Source of the DNA: Datura wrightii
Taxonomy: Eukaryota > Streptophyta > Magnoliopsida > Solanales > Solanaceae
Reading direction: 5' to 3'
Assembly (NCBI GenBank): GCA_035772735.1
Contig: JASDFA010000002.1
Span: 34,058,501 to 34,122,500 of the forward strand
DNA length: 64,000 nucleotides
Positions 1-10,137 of this stretch are shown one piece after another. The position numbers and the translations under genes were made by a program. The first letter of the stretch is position 1; the number at the start of each line of letters is the position of its first letter. The notes beneath the pieces are model-generated. The model was not told the DNA's origin, made no database searches, and worked only from the letters and a program-made list of their open reading frames with translations.

Positions 1-1098
1 GTTGTTTAGGATGTTACAAGAGCCCAGACGACTCATATACAGTTACAGGAGCCCAGATGACTCACATACAGTCACAGGAGCTCAGGTGGCTCATATACAG
101 TTACAGGAGCCCAGATGGCTCATATACAATTATAGGAGCACAGACGGCTTATATACAGCCACAGGAGCCCAGACGGTTCATATACAGTTACAGGAGCCCA
201 GATGACTCAGATACAATTATAGAAGCTCAGAAGGCTCAAATATGGTTACAGGAGCCCAGATAGCTCATACACAGTTGCAGAATCCTAGAAGGCTCGGATA
301 TAGTTTCAGAGGTCAAGTATGCTTTAGCTACAACTTTCCTACAGGGCTACGGTGAAACAGATAGGAGTTATAGTTAGCTTGCACTTGCTTGGGCTTATGG
401 GGGCCTAGGTAGGTTGTCTTTGTTATTCTTGCACCTTCCAGGCTTATGGGCGTCAGATTAGGTTCTTGTTTGTATCCTTGTTTGCTACATATAATTTATG
501 AATGTAGAATCATACAGCTTCAGTTCCTATTTGTGTAATGGTCTACTAGACGCAGGCTATGATTATGAAAACGTATAGGTTCACTTCTGCCCCTTTTGCC
601 TAATTACTTTAAGTTCCTTATCATCTTCTATTCAGTTATTATTACTACCTTACATATTCAGTACCTATTGTACAGATGTCCACGCATGGAGCGCTGCATA
701 CTTGCCTGCAGGTTCAGACAATCAGGTTTCGGGACCTCCTTAACAGCTATTCAGAGTCAGCAGATTAGTCAGCTCCTTTCCTTTGGAGTTACCGGACAGT
801 AGAGGTTTTCCTTTCTTTTTTTAGATCGTCTTTTGGGTAGTCCGGGGCCCTGTCCCAACTAATATTTCACTTTTAGAGGCTTGCAGACTACAGATTTTGG
901 TTAGTTATACGTTATTGATTGTGTGGGGCCTATATATGATATGATATGTGTTGTTGGCCATATGGGGCCTACTTATGTTATCTGTTAGGAGCATGGTGGT
1001 CTTTTCAACCCGCATAAGATGATATTACTGTTATTGTTCGGTTAGCCGATTTACTGCAAGTATTGTGTAGTGGCTTTGTCGGCCCAGGGTTGTTATAT
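1..1098 (+). mobile_element. Truncated LTR fragment related to family A
   Basis: The stretch follows the same order of landmarks as the second half of the family A LTRs at 4217-6555 and 13762-16123: the 29-bp repeat, a 'gg cttatgggg' block, the phrase ggccctgtcc followed by gaggcttgcagact, then repeated 'gtgtggggcc' and 'ttgtcggccc' blocks. It is more diverged than the two LTRs of element A are from each other, so it is a separate and older copy. The left side lies outside the window. The right side fades into a (TA)n run at about 1095-1110. No ORF in it is credible; the two short ORFs at its start are reading-throughs of the tandem repeat. Confidence 0.7.
12..301 (+). repeat. 29-bp minisatellite, ten units, inside an LTR
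   Basis: Ten head-to-tail units of exactly 29 bp run from 12 to 301 without any length change. The consensus begins agttacaggagcccaga and ends ggctcatatac; units differ by scattered substitutions. The element A LTRs carry only about one full unit plus a partial one at the matching place (near 5510 and 15077), so the array has expanded in this copy or contracted in the others. Because 29 is not a multiple of three, all frames show the same 29-residue protein periodicity, which explains the short overlapping ORFs here; they are not genes. Confidence 0.9.
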
Positions 1099-1117
1099 AT
1101 ATATATATAATATTTTG

Positions 1118-1446
1118 TAGGGATTTTTCTATTAGAATGACTATCATCATGACATAATTTTTGTCCATATACATCATATAATTGGTAATCAAATAATGAT
1201 CTGCAATTATATGATGCCTCTAATTATATGAAATATTTTAATCTTCTATATTTTAAATAATTTAAATATATCACGCCATAATTAGTTAATTTTTAATAAA
1301 TGTTCAAGTTCATTTGATTATTAGTAATTATAATTTTAAATAAATTTAATAATTTAAAATATTTTTTATCTTAAAGTATCAAGTGACGAGTTAAGCCACA
1401 TGGCTTAACCTCATGCTTTAATATCCTCCTTTTAATAATATATAGA
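1118..1446. repeat. AT-rich dispersed repeat unit, copy 1
   Basis: A unit of about 330 bp starting near gtagggatttttctatta and ending near taataatatatag. It recurs as a direct copy at about 1888-2231, and a weaker partial copy begins at about 1559. Near its 3' end is a short palindrome (1391-1408, arms ttaagcca and tggcttaa around a 2-base loop) that is kept in both full copies. It has no coding capacity. The class is unknown; a MITE, SINE or Helitron-like non-autonomous element is possible, but I found no clear terminal inverted repeats or target duplication. Confidence 0.6.
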
Positions 1447-1558
1447 TTTAACTTAAATAAAAATATATCACGCCAGAATTAACTTTAAGCAATAAACTTT
1501 CACAATCTTTAATTGTATAATTTAAGTTATAAATATATAGAATATGTCATATTAATCT

Positions 1559-1887
1559 TTTCTATTAGAATGACCCTAACTATGGCGTGATATTTTTTCT
1601 TCATATATATCATATAATTGTCAAGCAAATAATTATATATTGCTATAGTGTATTATAGAAAATATTCTAATCTATATATTATATTAATATTTTATAATAC
1701 TATCTGATTTAAATTTAAATATATCACTATCATAATTAGTGACTTTGCAATTATTTTTCACAATTTTTCCTTATCTAACAATACAAACTAATTGATTATA
1801 ATTAATTAAATATGAATATTACATCTTTAATTTTTGTTTAGTTTTAGGACTATAATTATGGATTTGTATATAAAGGATATATATATC
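1559..1887. repeat. Degenerate partial copy of the AT-rich unit
   Basis: The stretch opens with tctattagaatgac followed by a 'catatatatcatataattg' type block, as in the full copies on either side, and then diverges. It retains the 'aattagtgactttgcaa' block but lacks the palindromic 3' end. It is non-coding and AT-rich. Confidence 0.4.
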
Positions 1888-2231
1888 GTAGGAATTTTTT
1901 CTATTAGAATGACTATCATCATGACATGATTTTTTTTCATATACATCATACAATTGGTAATCAGTTAATGATGTGCAGTTATATGATGTCTCTAATTATA
2001 AGAAATATTTTGATCTTATATATTTTAAATAATTCAAATATATCATGCAATAATTAGTGACTTTCTAATAAATGTTCAAGTTTTTTTGATTATCAGTAAT
2101 TATTGTTTTAAATAAATTTAATAATCTAAAATATTTTTGTTGTAAAAGTGTCAAGTGACGAGTTCTCAATAAGCCACTTGGCTTAACCTCATGCTTGACT
2201 ATCCTCTTTTTAATAATATAATATATAGATA
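1888..2231. repeat. AT-rich dispersed repeat unit, copy 2
   Basis: This is a direct-orientation copy of the unit at 1118-1446, matching over its whole length with small indels, including the palindrome near its 3' end (taagcca and tggctta around a 2-base loop, about 2171-2186). It lies roughly 250 bp upstream of the transporter start codon, so it would sit in that gene's promoter region. The remaining 2232-2477 is AT-rich leader sequence with no recognised element. Confidence 0.6.
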
Positions 2232-2477
2232 GATATAAATTTTTTAGAGTTTAAGGTGGATATATATATGTAGTAAACTAGTAATAGTGAAGTAAATATT
2301 TCACAATCTGTTAACTTATTTATAAAGTAATTATAAATATTTTTTATGATACATTCTAATTACGATGATTTTATAAAAATGGTAAATTCATAAATAATCT
2401 GCTACTAATAGTTAAACAATTCTTACAACATTAAGATATATCTTTATCTCTTTCTCTGTGGCTGACTGTGAATAGTG

Positions 2478-3110
2478 ATGGCAAATCAATTAAGTCTTGA
2501 GAAGAACAAATTACCTCATTCAGAAGCTGTTCCTTTGAAAAGACCAAAAAGAAACAAATATGCCTTTGCTTGCTCTCTTTTAGCTTCCATGACATCCGTC
2601 TTAGTAGGTTATGGTAAGATGTATAGGCCATTTCATGTCTTATTATTACTCTCATGATCTTCTAGATAGATGATAAAAAACATATATAATTCTTTGTTAT
2701 ATCGGTGTAAAGTTTCAAGATCTAGAGTCAATAAGTTTAAAATTACATATTATTAAGTTGAACTCATCTTTAATCTGCACGCAGATACAAGAGTGATGAG
2801 TGAAGCAGTAATTTACATAAAAGAAGACTTGAAAATCACAGATGTTGAAATTGAAATCCTTGTGGGAACTATAAACATATACTCTCTTGTGGGTGCTGCA
2901 GTTGCTGGTGGAACTTCAGATCGGATAGGTCATCGATACACAGTAATATTTTCTATAGGAGCAATCTTAATGAGATTCACCACTAATTATTGGTTCCTCA
3001 TGGTTGGTAGGTTTGTGGCTGGTAGTGGAGTAAGATATGCTCCCATGATTGCTCCAGTTTACACTGCTGAGGTTGCTCCGGCCTCTTATCGTGGATTTTT
3101 CACTTCAGCA
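2478..3110 (+). pseudogene. Polyol/monosaccharide transporter-like gene, 5' half (exons 1 and 2)
   Basis: Exon 1 is 2478-2613 and starts at an ATG giving MANQLS. It ends at a donor (G|gtaagat), and exon 2 resumes at 2785 after an acceptor (gcag|atac), leaving a 171-bp intron that joins in frame as ...VGYD-TRVMSEA. The residues fit the N-terminal helices of proton-coupled polyol/monosaccharide transporters of the plasma membrane (MFS sugar-porter family): the helix-1 end SVLVGY, the loop SDRIGHR (family D-R-x-G-R-R, here with H for R), and VAPASYRG after helix 4. Similarity stops at about 3110, just after GFFTS; the family's following 'PEVF' stretch is missing and the frame hits a stop at 3144-3146. 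The rest of the gene lies at 44931-46303 on the same strand. The PLT/PMT call is from family motifs and is fairly secure at subfamily level; the substrate cannot be read. Confidence 0.85.
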
Positions 3111-3146
3111 ATGGCGGTACTCTTTTTTTCTGTGGTCATAGTTTAA

Positions 3147-3629
3147 TGTTGTGGTCTCTTAACTTTTTATCTTATTCTCTAGTATGATGATATTTTTAGC
3201 TTTTTTTTATTGGATGAGTTGCTCATTTTTTAACGATGACAAAGGATTATAATCATGCTATTCGCTGACGTACTTTTTCCTTTTACCAATAGATATCCAA
3301 ATTCAATAATTTTCATTTTTTTAAATTTTATTTCATGATAACTTTTTTATTTGAAATGATTTAAATTATAGAACCATGATAGTGTTAAAACACATTGATA
3401 TCAATTGTATAGTCATTTAATACTCACTCTATTTGAATATGTAGTTCAGGATAGATATTATTTGTTAACAATCCAGTCAACTAGTAATATTGTTCGAGTT
3501 AAAGTTAGAGTAAATAATACCACTAGTAGAATGGTATGTATAGTCTATGTATTCTATTTGTCTGTATTCTTCATTCTCTATTACTACTTCTTATACTTGT
3601 TTAATGATGGTTATAACCGACACCATCAT
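3147..3629. other. Non-coding stretch between transporter exon 2 and the first LTR fragment
   Basis: AT-rich sequence with no repeat I recognise and no credible ORF. It is probably original intron or flank of the transporter gene, since it lies directly between the last recognisable exon 2 codons and the truncated antisense LTR-B fragment. The 75-residue ORF within it is low-complexity and has no family features. Confidence 0.4.
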
Positions 3630-4216
3630 TAAAGAGCTTACGTGATGTCCCAACTATCTCGCTCAAGTGGGGAGAGCCGCCCCAAGCATGCCAGGCAAAG
3701 GATGATGATATAGCGTGATCACTAAAGAGACCCCGTAGGGTTAACATGAGTATAGTCCTACGTTGGCACGTAGTTCTGAGGCATGAGTTCTCGGAACCCC
3801 TGACCTACTAGGTGCTAGATACTACTCCCAAAAATGTGCACATGGCTCATAGAGTAATCATAAAACATACTTGAAATACATGGGCTAGTTAAAATCATTA
3901 GATACATGAACATGCTTGAAATTACATGAACTAGCCATGAAAGAGGCCCGTGAGTTGGCCATAAACATAAACATTATATTTGTAAAAGCTATGCATACTA
4001 GAGAAAGTCATCATACTTGAAATTCATAAACTCATGATGGGTTCTTGTGAAAATCATACATTATGATCATAATACATAACTTAAAACTTAAGAGTTAATA
4101 TCATAAAAAAATTTATGGGAGTTCAATAGAATGGAATTTAACCCTAGAAGTTCATAATCATGCTTGATAGTAATTTCATGGAAGACTTGATTGGAATACA
4201 AAACCCTAATCATAGA
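3630..4216 (-). mobile_element. LTR-B fragment, antisense, left piece
   Basis: The piece matches, in the same orientation, the central part of the antisense LTR-B copies at 56500-56770 and 60230-60420: acgtggtcccaactatc, gtgggtagagcc-like, cgtagttctgaggcat and gtgctagatactactc. Read through the element A insertion it continues directly into 16129 onward (the sequence ...aaccctaatcATAGA resumes at ATAGAatcatcaattc). The distal 3' end of this LTR is missing at about 3630, so it is a truncated LTR, not a complete solo copy. Confidence 0.75.
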
Positions 4217-6555
4217 TGTTACACCCCGTAAATTCTCGACATGTAGATGGCCTATTCGCATGTTGGTTAAGAGTTTTAGAATGTCATACATGCTAGGAAA
4301 AGGCCCGGAGAAAGACCGGATAAGTGACACAGCGAACCATCGCAAGAGGAGGCAGACAGACCTCCTCCGCGATGGCCAGAGTGTCACGGAGGCTCACCTC
4401 CGCGATGGCCAGCGTGTCACGAAGGCTCACCTCCGCGATGGCCAACGTGCCACGGAGGTGAGGTGCAGCCCCAAGTATAAAAGCCTCCAAACTTCAATTT
4501 TAAGTGATAATTTCTTGTAATTTCAGAGAGAATGAAGGAAAACAGAGGGCACGAGGATTTTGAGGAATTTCCCTCCAATTAAGCCGTTATATGCGGTCCA
4601 AATTCGGTATAACCTTGGGTAGTGAGGTATTAAGCAGCAAGAAGCATTCCTGCGGGCTTAGTTTCGTGAAATTCTGCCAGCAAACCATCGTTCTACCGAG
4701 CTAAGGTAAGTGGAATTACTCCAAATTAGTGTCAATATATCCCTAGCCCTAAAGTGAGTCTTTCTTCCTTCTGGACTTTCGAGAAATAGTGAGTTTCCGG
4801 CTGTTTTTTCGATAGGTCAAAGTTTGGGCTAAATATATATATTAAAAGTGATATTTTCTTTCAGAATATTAATGTATTTAATTGATATATATATGGATGC
4901 AGTTGGGAGAAATAACGGAATATTGACCGAATTACGCCACTGGGCCGGGAAGTCAGAAACGGAGGTATGTAAAGCTAGTTCTTCGGCAAGATAGCAATCC
5001 CAGTATAGTAAACAAAGTAAAGTCTAGAAGAAGGAACCTAGAAGTCGAGAATTGAGTCCAGTATGAATTCAGCAGGCATGTTTATATTATTATGTTATAT
5101 TCAGAATAAAAGTTAGTAAAGCAATATCAGACAGTCAGATAACATTTTGGATACAGTATAGCTCAGTATGAGAATTAGTTTAACGTAGAAAAGAGTTCAA
5201 AATAAGAAATCAGAATACGGATAGTATTTTCAGATCGAACATGCTTGCTATACATGATTATTGTTTGTTTAGACCTGTTTGTCCTATGAGGGCACCCTTA
5301 GAGCTTCCTTGCCGCCCCAAGGTTAATAGCTATGTCGACTCGCCCGCCAGAGGGTGAGGATACGTCACTCCAAGGAGTGGCATGCCGTCCGCAGTAGGAC
5401 GAAGATGGGATGCAGCATTCCCCATATCAGGCTGATGAGCATAGCATTATAGCTTACCCTGTCGAGCGCTTGCGCCCAGGGGGCAGATTACAGATACAGA
5501 TTATAGTTTACAGTTAAAGGAGTCCTCCGGACTAAGAAACAGTTATAGTCAGGGGACCAGAGAGCCCAAGCCTCATACCCAGGGGGCTGGTTGAGGTGCT
5601 CGTTGTAGTAGGCGAGTGGAGTGATTTACTTTTGGATGGTTTTGACCCGGGTAGGGGTATATAGATTGTGTGTTGGTTGGAACCTTCCGGCTTATAGGGG
5701 CTAGTATAGGTCCTTGTATGTTATATATGTATATACATGTTATTTATTAGCTGATAGATAGCAGGTCGCCACGTCGACACGTATGCTTCTACCTTACCTT
5801 CAGTGCAGATAAGCTTATTTCAGATCCCGCCAGCCCAGACAGTTTCAGCTACTTTCTGCTATTCAGAACTACCAGTATTATTGCTTATATTCAGTTATGT
5901 TCAGTTTGCTTTACATACTTGGTACCAGTGGTACTGAATCCCATTTGGGGTGCTGCATTACTTGCCTGCAGGTACTCACAGACGAGGAGCCGATCCCTCG
6001 TGATTCCAGCCAACACAGAGTCATCAGCTCCTATCGTCCAGAGCTCGATAGTCAGAGGTCTACTCTATTTCTTTTATTATATAGTACGGGTAGGCCGGGG
6101 CCCTGTCCCGACCATCTCATCAGCATCCTTAGAGGCTTGCAGACTGAGATATTTCCCTGTGGTTAGTTGTGCCGGTCGTGTGAGGCCGTGCGTATGTTTT
6201 AGTTGTTTATGTTGGCTGTGTGGGTCCTTATACAGTTAGTAGTTGGTGATCTTGCCGGTAACAGAGTAGTTTAGCTTCTGATTCAGTTCTCAGTGAAAAC
6301 TAGTTAGCATGGTGGCCTTGTCGGCCCGTATAGGTTCCCTTATATTGATGCGATTCTGGTTAGCTGTTGTTGTACAGGTGGCTATAGGCCTAGCCGACCG
6401 GGGGCTGTATTTACAGCTGCTATATAGCCCGTTGATTCTGTGAATTAGAGTTTGAGCCATTCAGGCACCAGAAGTGCTTAAGCTCAGTAGTCTAGCAGTT
6501 CAGGTCCTAGTAGGGCACTAGGTGCCAGTCATACCCCCCAAGGCGGGGCGTGACA
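4217..6555 (+). repeat. 5' LTR of element A
   Basis: A 2339-bp LTR with TG...CA ends. It pairs with 13762-16123 along its full length with scattered substitutions and small indels. Near its start lie three 33-bp units (4364-4461), followed by agtataaaagcct at about 4473, a plausible TATA box. Around 5510 is about one unit of the 29-bp repeat seen expanded at 12-301. Confidence 0.9.
4364..4461 (+). repeat. 33-bp tandem repeat in the 5' LTR of element A
   Basis: Three consecutive 33-bp units begin cctccgcgatggccag and end tcacggaggctca. The unit ends in complementary words (cctccg and cggagg), so each unit can fold back. The array lies just upstream of a TATA-like agtataaaagcc, i.e. in the likely U3 promoter. 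Since 33 is divisible by three, an ORF reads through it as an 11-residue repeat (LRDGQSVTEAH-like); I regard that as incidental. Confidence 0.85.
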
Positions 6556-6559
6556 AACT

Positions 6560-6571
6560 TGGTATCAAAGC
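6560..6571 (+). other. Primer binding site of element A (initiator Met-tRNA)
   Basis: TGGTATCAAAGC begins 4 bases after the end of the 5' LTR. It matches the usual plant initiator-Met primer site TGGTATCAGAGC at 11 of 12 positions. It would prime minus-strand DNA synthesis. Confidence 0.85.
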
Positions 6572-9107
6572 AGGTCGTATCCCAGGGAGTCTACAAGCCG
6601 TGCTAAGTAGAGTCTTGTCTATGGATGTGTTGTGCACCACATACTATAGGCAGGAGGCTACAAGGCATGATAGAATGGTTACTCTTTCTTCTCATTCAAT
6701 CGTGCTATAGAGTGGTACAGTATAGGGTTGAGTCCCTAAAACTTATCATACTCTTTGAATACAGATACAAGTTAGATCAGCGATATCCTATCACAGGCAG
6801 AAGATCAGATATAGCAACAGAAAAGGGCACCAGCTAGTTACAAGGTAACTACAGCAACAGGAGGAGGTATTAGGGACCTCCCAATGTGATACCTTTATCG
6901 GTACCATCCCAGTATATGTCGATAACTTCAAAGTAGGAAGTCAGAAGCATAGCGTATAAATGAGTTGATTTTATTTGTTAAATATATAAGATCTGATTAA
7001 GATGATAGACAATATTAGATTATCAGATATGTGTGAGAAAGAGAGGGAAATGTAGGATTCCCACCTCCATCCTTTCAGATGTGGTACAGTTCCATGTTTT
7101 GTTTCGCTGTAGTAAGTTCCTACCTCTTAGTTTTGATTCCAGTATAGCAAAGGGCATAAGGATTGAGGCGATGTTGCCCAAAGTAAGCAGTAAGTGAAGA
7201 TGGATTGGTTGATTCCAGAAAGTGTTAGAAGGAGTAAGGAGCCCCTATGATTACGTAAGTTGTGCAGATCCTCACGGTAATAAGTCAAAAGAGCGAGTAA
7301 GACTATTAGCTTACCCGAAGTGGGTGTAAAGGACCTTTCAGTGATGAACTCCTAGTAATAGTTAAGTTCGAGTCAGAAAAAGGCTGAGTCTGCCATAACA
7401 CGCTAATAACGGCAGGATATACCTGCAAGATAATAGTTATGATTTCAGTTATGATATCGAAAGGTAGGGAGGTCATATGAATCAGATGGGTCCGACTGCA
7501 AGCCAGAAGAAGTATAGGCTAAGACTTGACCAGTAACCTTATTGACAATGTAAGGCAGGTACCTTGAACCCCAGAGCTCAGCTTAAGTAAGATAAGGGGA
7601 AGAAGCAGGAATACCATATTTTGAGGGGAAATTAGAATCACCTCCAGATTGAGAGAACATCGTGTATTAAGGACTAAGCCTTGGACTGACAGCTAAGAGA
7701 CAGTAAGCTTATAGTCCAGAATGTTATGGTATGTCCGCCTAGGGGGAAGTTAAGAGACTTCTGACACAAAGACTCTAATCCAGTACGGCCTGGAGATCAG
7801 GCCCAGTAGATAGACACGGGCCCTTAATATAAGACCAAGTAAGGCCATAAGGTTCGGATGTTGACCCCACATTGTAAGAGTGACGAAATTTTGAATAGCA
7901 GATCATAGCTAAAATGCATGTGGTTTTTGCTTCTAGAATGGGACGAAAAATCCAATGAAATGGTACGAGAGGACAGGAGACATTATTAGACTGTAGAAGC
8001 AGTATATCATGTGCAGTATGAAATTTAGTAAAGCATGTCAGAGATTACGTATTACTATAAAAATCCAGTATGTATGGTATGTAGTTGTTGATATGTTTAT
8101 ATACACATGCCAGATATGCTGTGAGTAGCTGCCAATAGGGGCTACAGTCACACAGGTAGATCGTACTGCAGGACCCCTCGCCAAGAAGGGGGCAGGTAAG
8201 TGTGATTCACGTATGAAGTCATAGAAACTTTCTCAATTCCCAGTTTATTGAGTTAATGGACTTACATGCTTGTTGCCAGATCTAGACCTCAGAAGCTCAC
8301 AAGAGTTAGTAGTCTGAATCAGGTAGTTAGATGATACAGGCGTAGTTAGATGGTCTAACGACCAGCTAGCGCCTGTATTAGCAGGGGAGCATCCATAAAG
8401 ATCATTAATGTGATCGCATATGCCAGAACCAGGGATAGAAACCGACTAAGCATATTTCATAGGTTGGTAACACCAGGATTCTCCAACATGTTAAGTAGTC
8501 GTACATTGCTTTCCCAGCCTTGTAGGTGAGAGTCATCCTTAGTCAACGTAGCAGTTATCATGCAGAACACCCTGCAAGTCAGCCAACCATCCTAGTCAGA
8601 CAAACCCGTGGGTACCCCAAGGAGGAGTCCACATCAGTAGTCAGTGACGGACTAGTACCTCAGCTGGTTCTCGTAAGATATTCAGGTACAGAATCCTAGG
8701 AGAGGCCAATCTTTACATAATTGCTTATAAGACCAAGAATTTCCCAGAACAACAGTATAGATCCGAGTGGATACGAACCAGGCATAAGGAATTGGTAGTA
8801 CTCTGCTAGCACAGTGTTTACTAAGACAAGGAAATCGGTAGGTTCCCTATGAAGATTCGGGGACTGATCGTCTAAGAGTAAGCCCGACTAAGCCCAACTC
8901 TACAGTTGTTCAATTAGAAGAACAAAGCAGTTAGCTGTCCACAACTCCGCAGTTATGCATGAGCTACAGATGTACGAGTAGGACATTTAGAGCATTGTTA
9001 GACTACTTCCGCATTCGGGTCATTCAACCCAGCTATTCAGTTATTCACAGTTATTCAGCCAGATTATTAGAGATCATAATCACTATCAGGATCCTCTGAT
9101 CAGATAA
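6572..9107 (+). other. Internal region of element A without recognisable gag or protease
   Basis: About 2.5 kb in the position where gag, protease and the start of RT should lie. All three forward frames are closed by dense stop codons, and I could not trace the retrotransposon gag, the zinc knuckle or the protease active site in it. The reverse strand is no better. It is either extremely decayed coding sequence or a non-coding filler as in large non-autonomous derivatives. The shortened RT/RNase H remnant that follows argues for deletion as well as decay. Confidence 0.5.
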
Positions 9108-10137
9108 GTGCACATGGTGTGCGGACAGTCATACAAATTATCCCAGCAGCAAGTAGCATTAGCATGCGGCCCAGAAGGCCAGATAAGCTCTAGCTATACA
9201 AATAGATTACTTGTCGGTTTCTCTGGTATAATAAACCAGTATGACCGTAAATTATATGCCAAGTTCTCTAAATGTGAATATTTGTATCAATCAAGAAGGG
9301 ACAATGTAGTAACAAACGCCCTTAGCCATAAATCTATGGGGAGTTTGGCGTACTTGTAGCCGAACAGCGGGAATTGGCTCAAGAATTGCACCAGCTAGCC
9401 AGTTTAGCCGTTCGTGTAGTAGAAACAAAGGACAACAGAGCGGCAATTTTGAACACTGCAATGTGGTCATTAGTTGTGGAGGTAAAGGAACGGCAATATG
9501 AGGATCTTGACCTAGTTCGACTTAAAGATAGAGTTTAGCAAGGAAAATTGCCAGATTTTCAGGTAATTGAGGATGAAGTGTTGCGATGTAAAGGCCGCCT
9601 TTGTGTTCCAGATATTTCAGGGCTTCGCCAGCAGATTATGAGTAAGGTACATTACGCCCGCTATTCTTTCCACCCAGGCGCGATGAAAATGTACCACAAT
9701 ATCAAATAAATCTACTAGTGGCCAGGTATGAAGAGGGAAATAGCAGAATTTGTAGCCCAGTGTCCTAACTGCCAGCAAGTAAAAGCGGAACACCAGAAAA
9801 CAGGCGGATTGACTCAGGATATAGCCGTGCCTCTCTGGAAGTGGGAAGCAGTAAACATGAACTTTGTAGCAGGATTACCCCATACCAGGCATAAACATGA
9901 TTCAATTTGGGTAATTGTTGATAGACTGACGAAATCATCCCATTTCCTACCAGTAAAAGCTATTTTCTCTGCCGAAGATTACGCCGAATTATATATCAGA
10001 GAAATAGTTAGATTAAACGGTGTTCCAGTATCTATTATCTCTGACATAAGAGCACAATTTACAGCTAGATTTTGGAAGTCGTTTTAGAGAGATCTGGGAA
10101 TGCAGATTAATTTGAGCACAACATTCCACCCTCAGAT
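9108..10137 (+). pseudogene. Pol remnant of element A: RT/RNase H scraps and integrase N-terminal part
   Basis: At 9200-9360 an RT scrap (DRKLYAKFSKCE) is followed within a few residues by the segment that normally ends RNase H (RRDNVV-NALS-KSMGSLAYL), so most of RNase H is deleted. From about 9630 the integrase zinc region appears (FHPGAMKMY, CPNCQQVK), then the catalytic core with its first Asp in VDRLTKSSHF and second Asp in SIISD (normally SDRG-QF, here SDIRAQF). A stop interrupts at 10085-10087, and the solo LTR inserted after 10137 separates this part from the catalytic Glu, which lies beyond 12724. Confidence 0.8.

Noticed and set aside
2..263. Two overlapping ORFs of 67-68 residues with 29-residue periodicity
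   Set aside because: They are read-throughs of a 29-bp tandem repeat; the unit length is not divisible by three, so all frames show the same periodicity. No gene.
12..301. CRISPR-like array of short direct repeats
   Set aside because: The 29-bp units are head to tail without spacers, lie in a plant LTR and have no cas genes nearby.
4191..4520. ORF with an 11-residue repeat (RDGQ-type), also at 13805-14065
   Set aside because: It is the translation of the 33-bp U3 repeat in the element A LTRs and has no start or conservation supporting translation.
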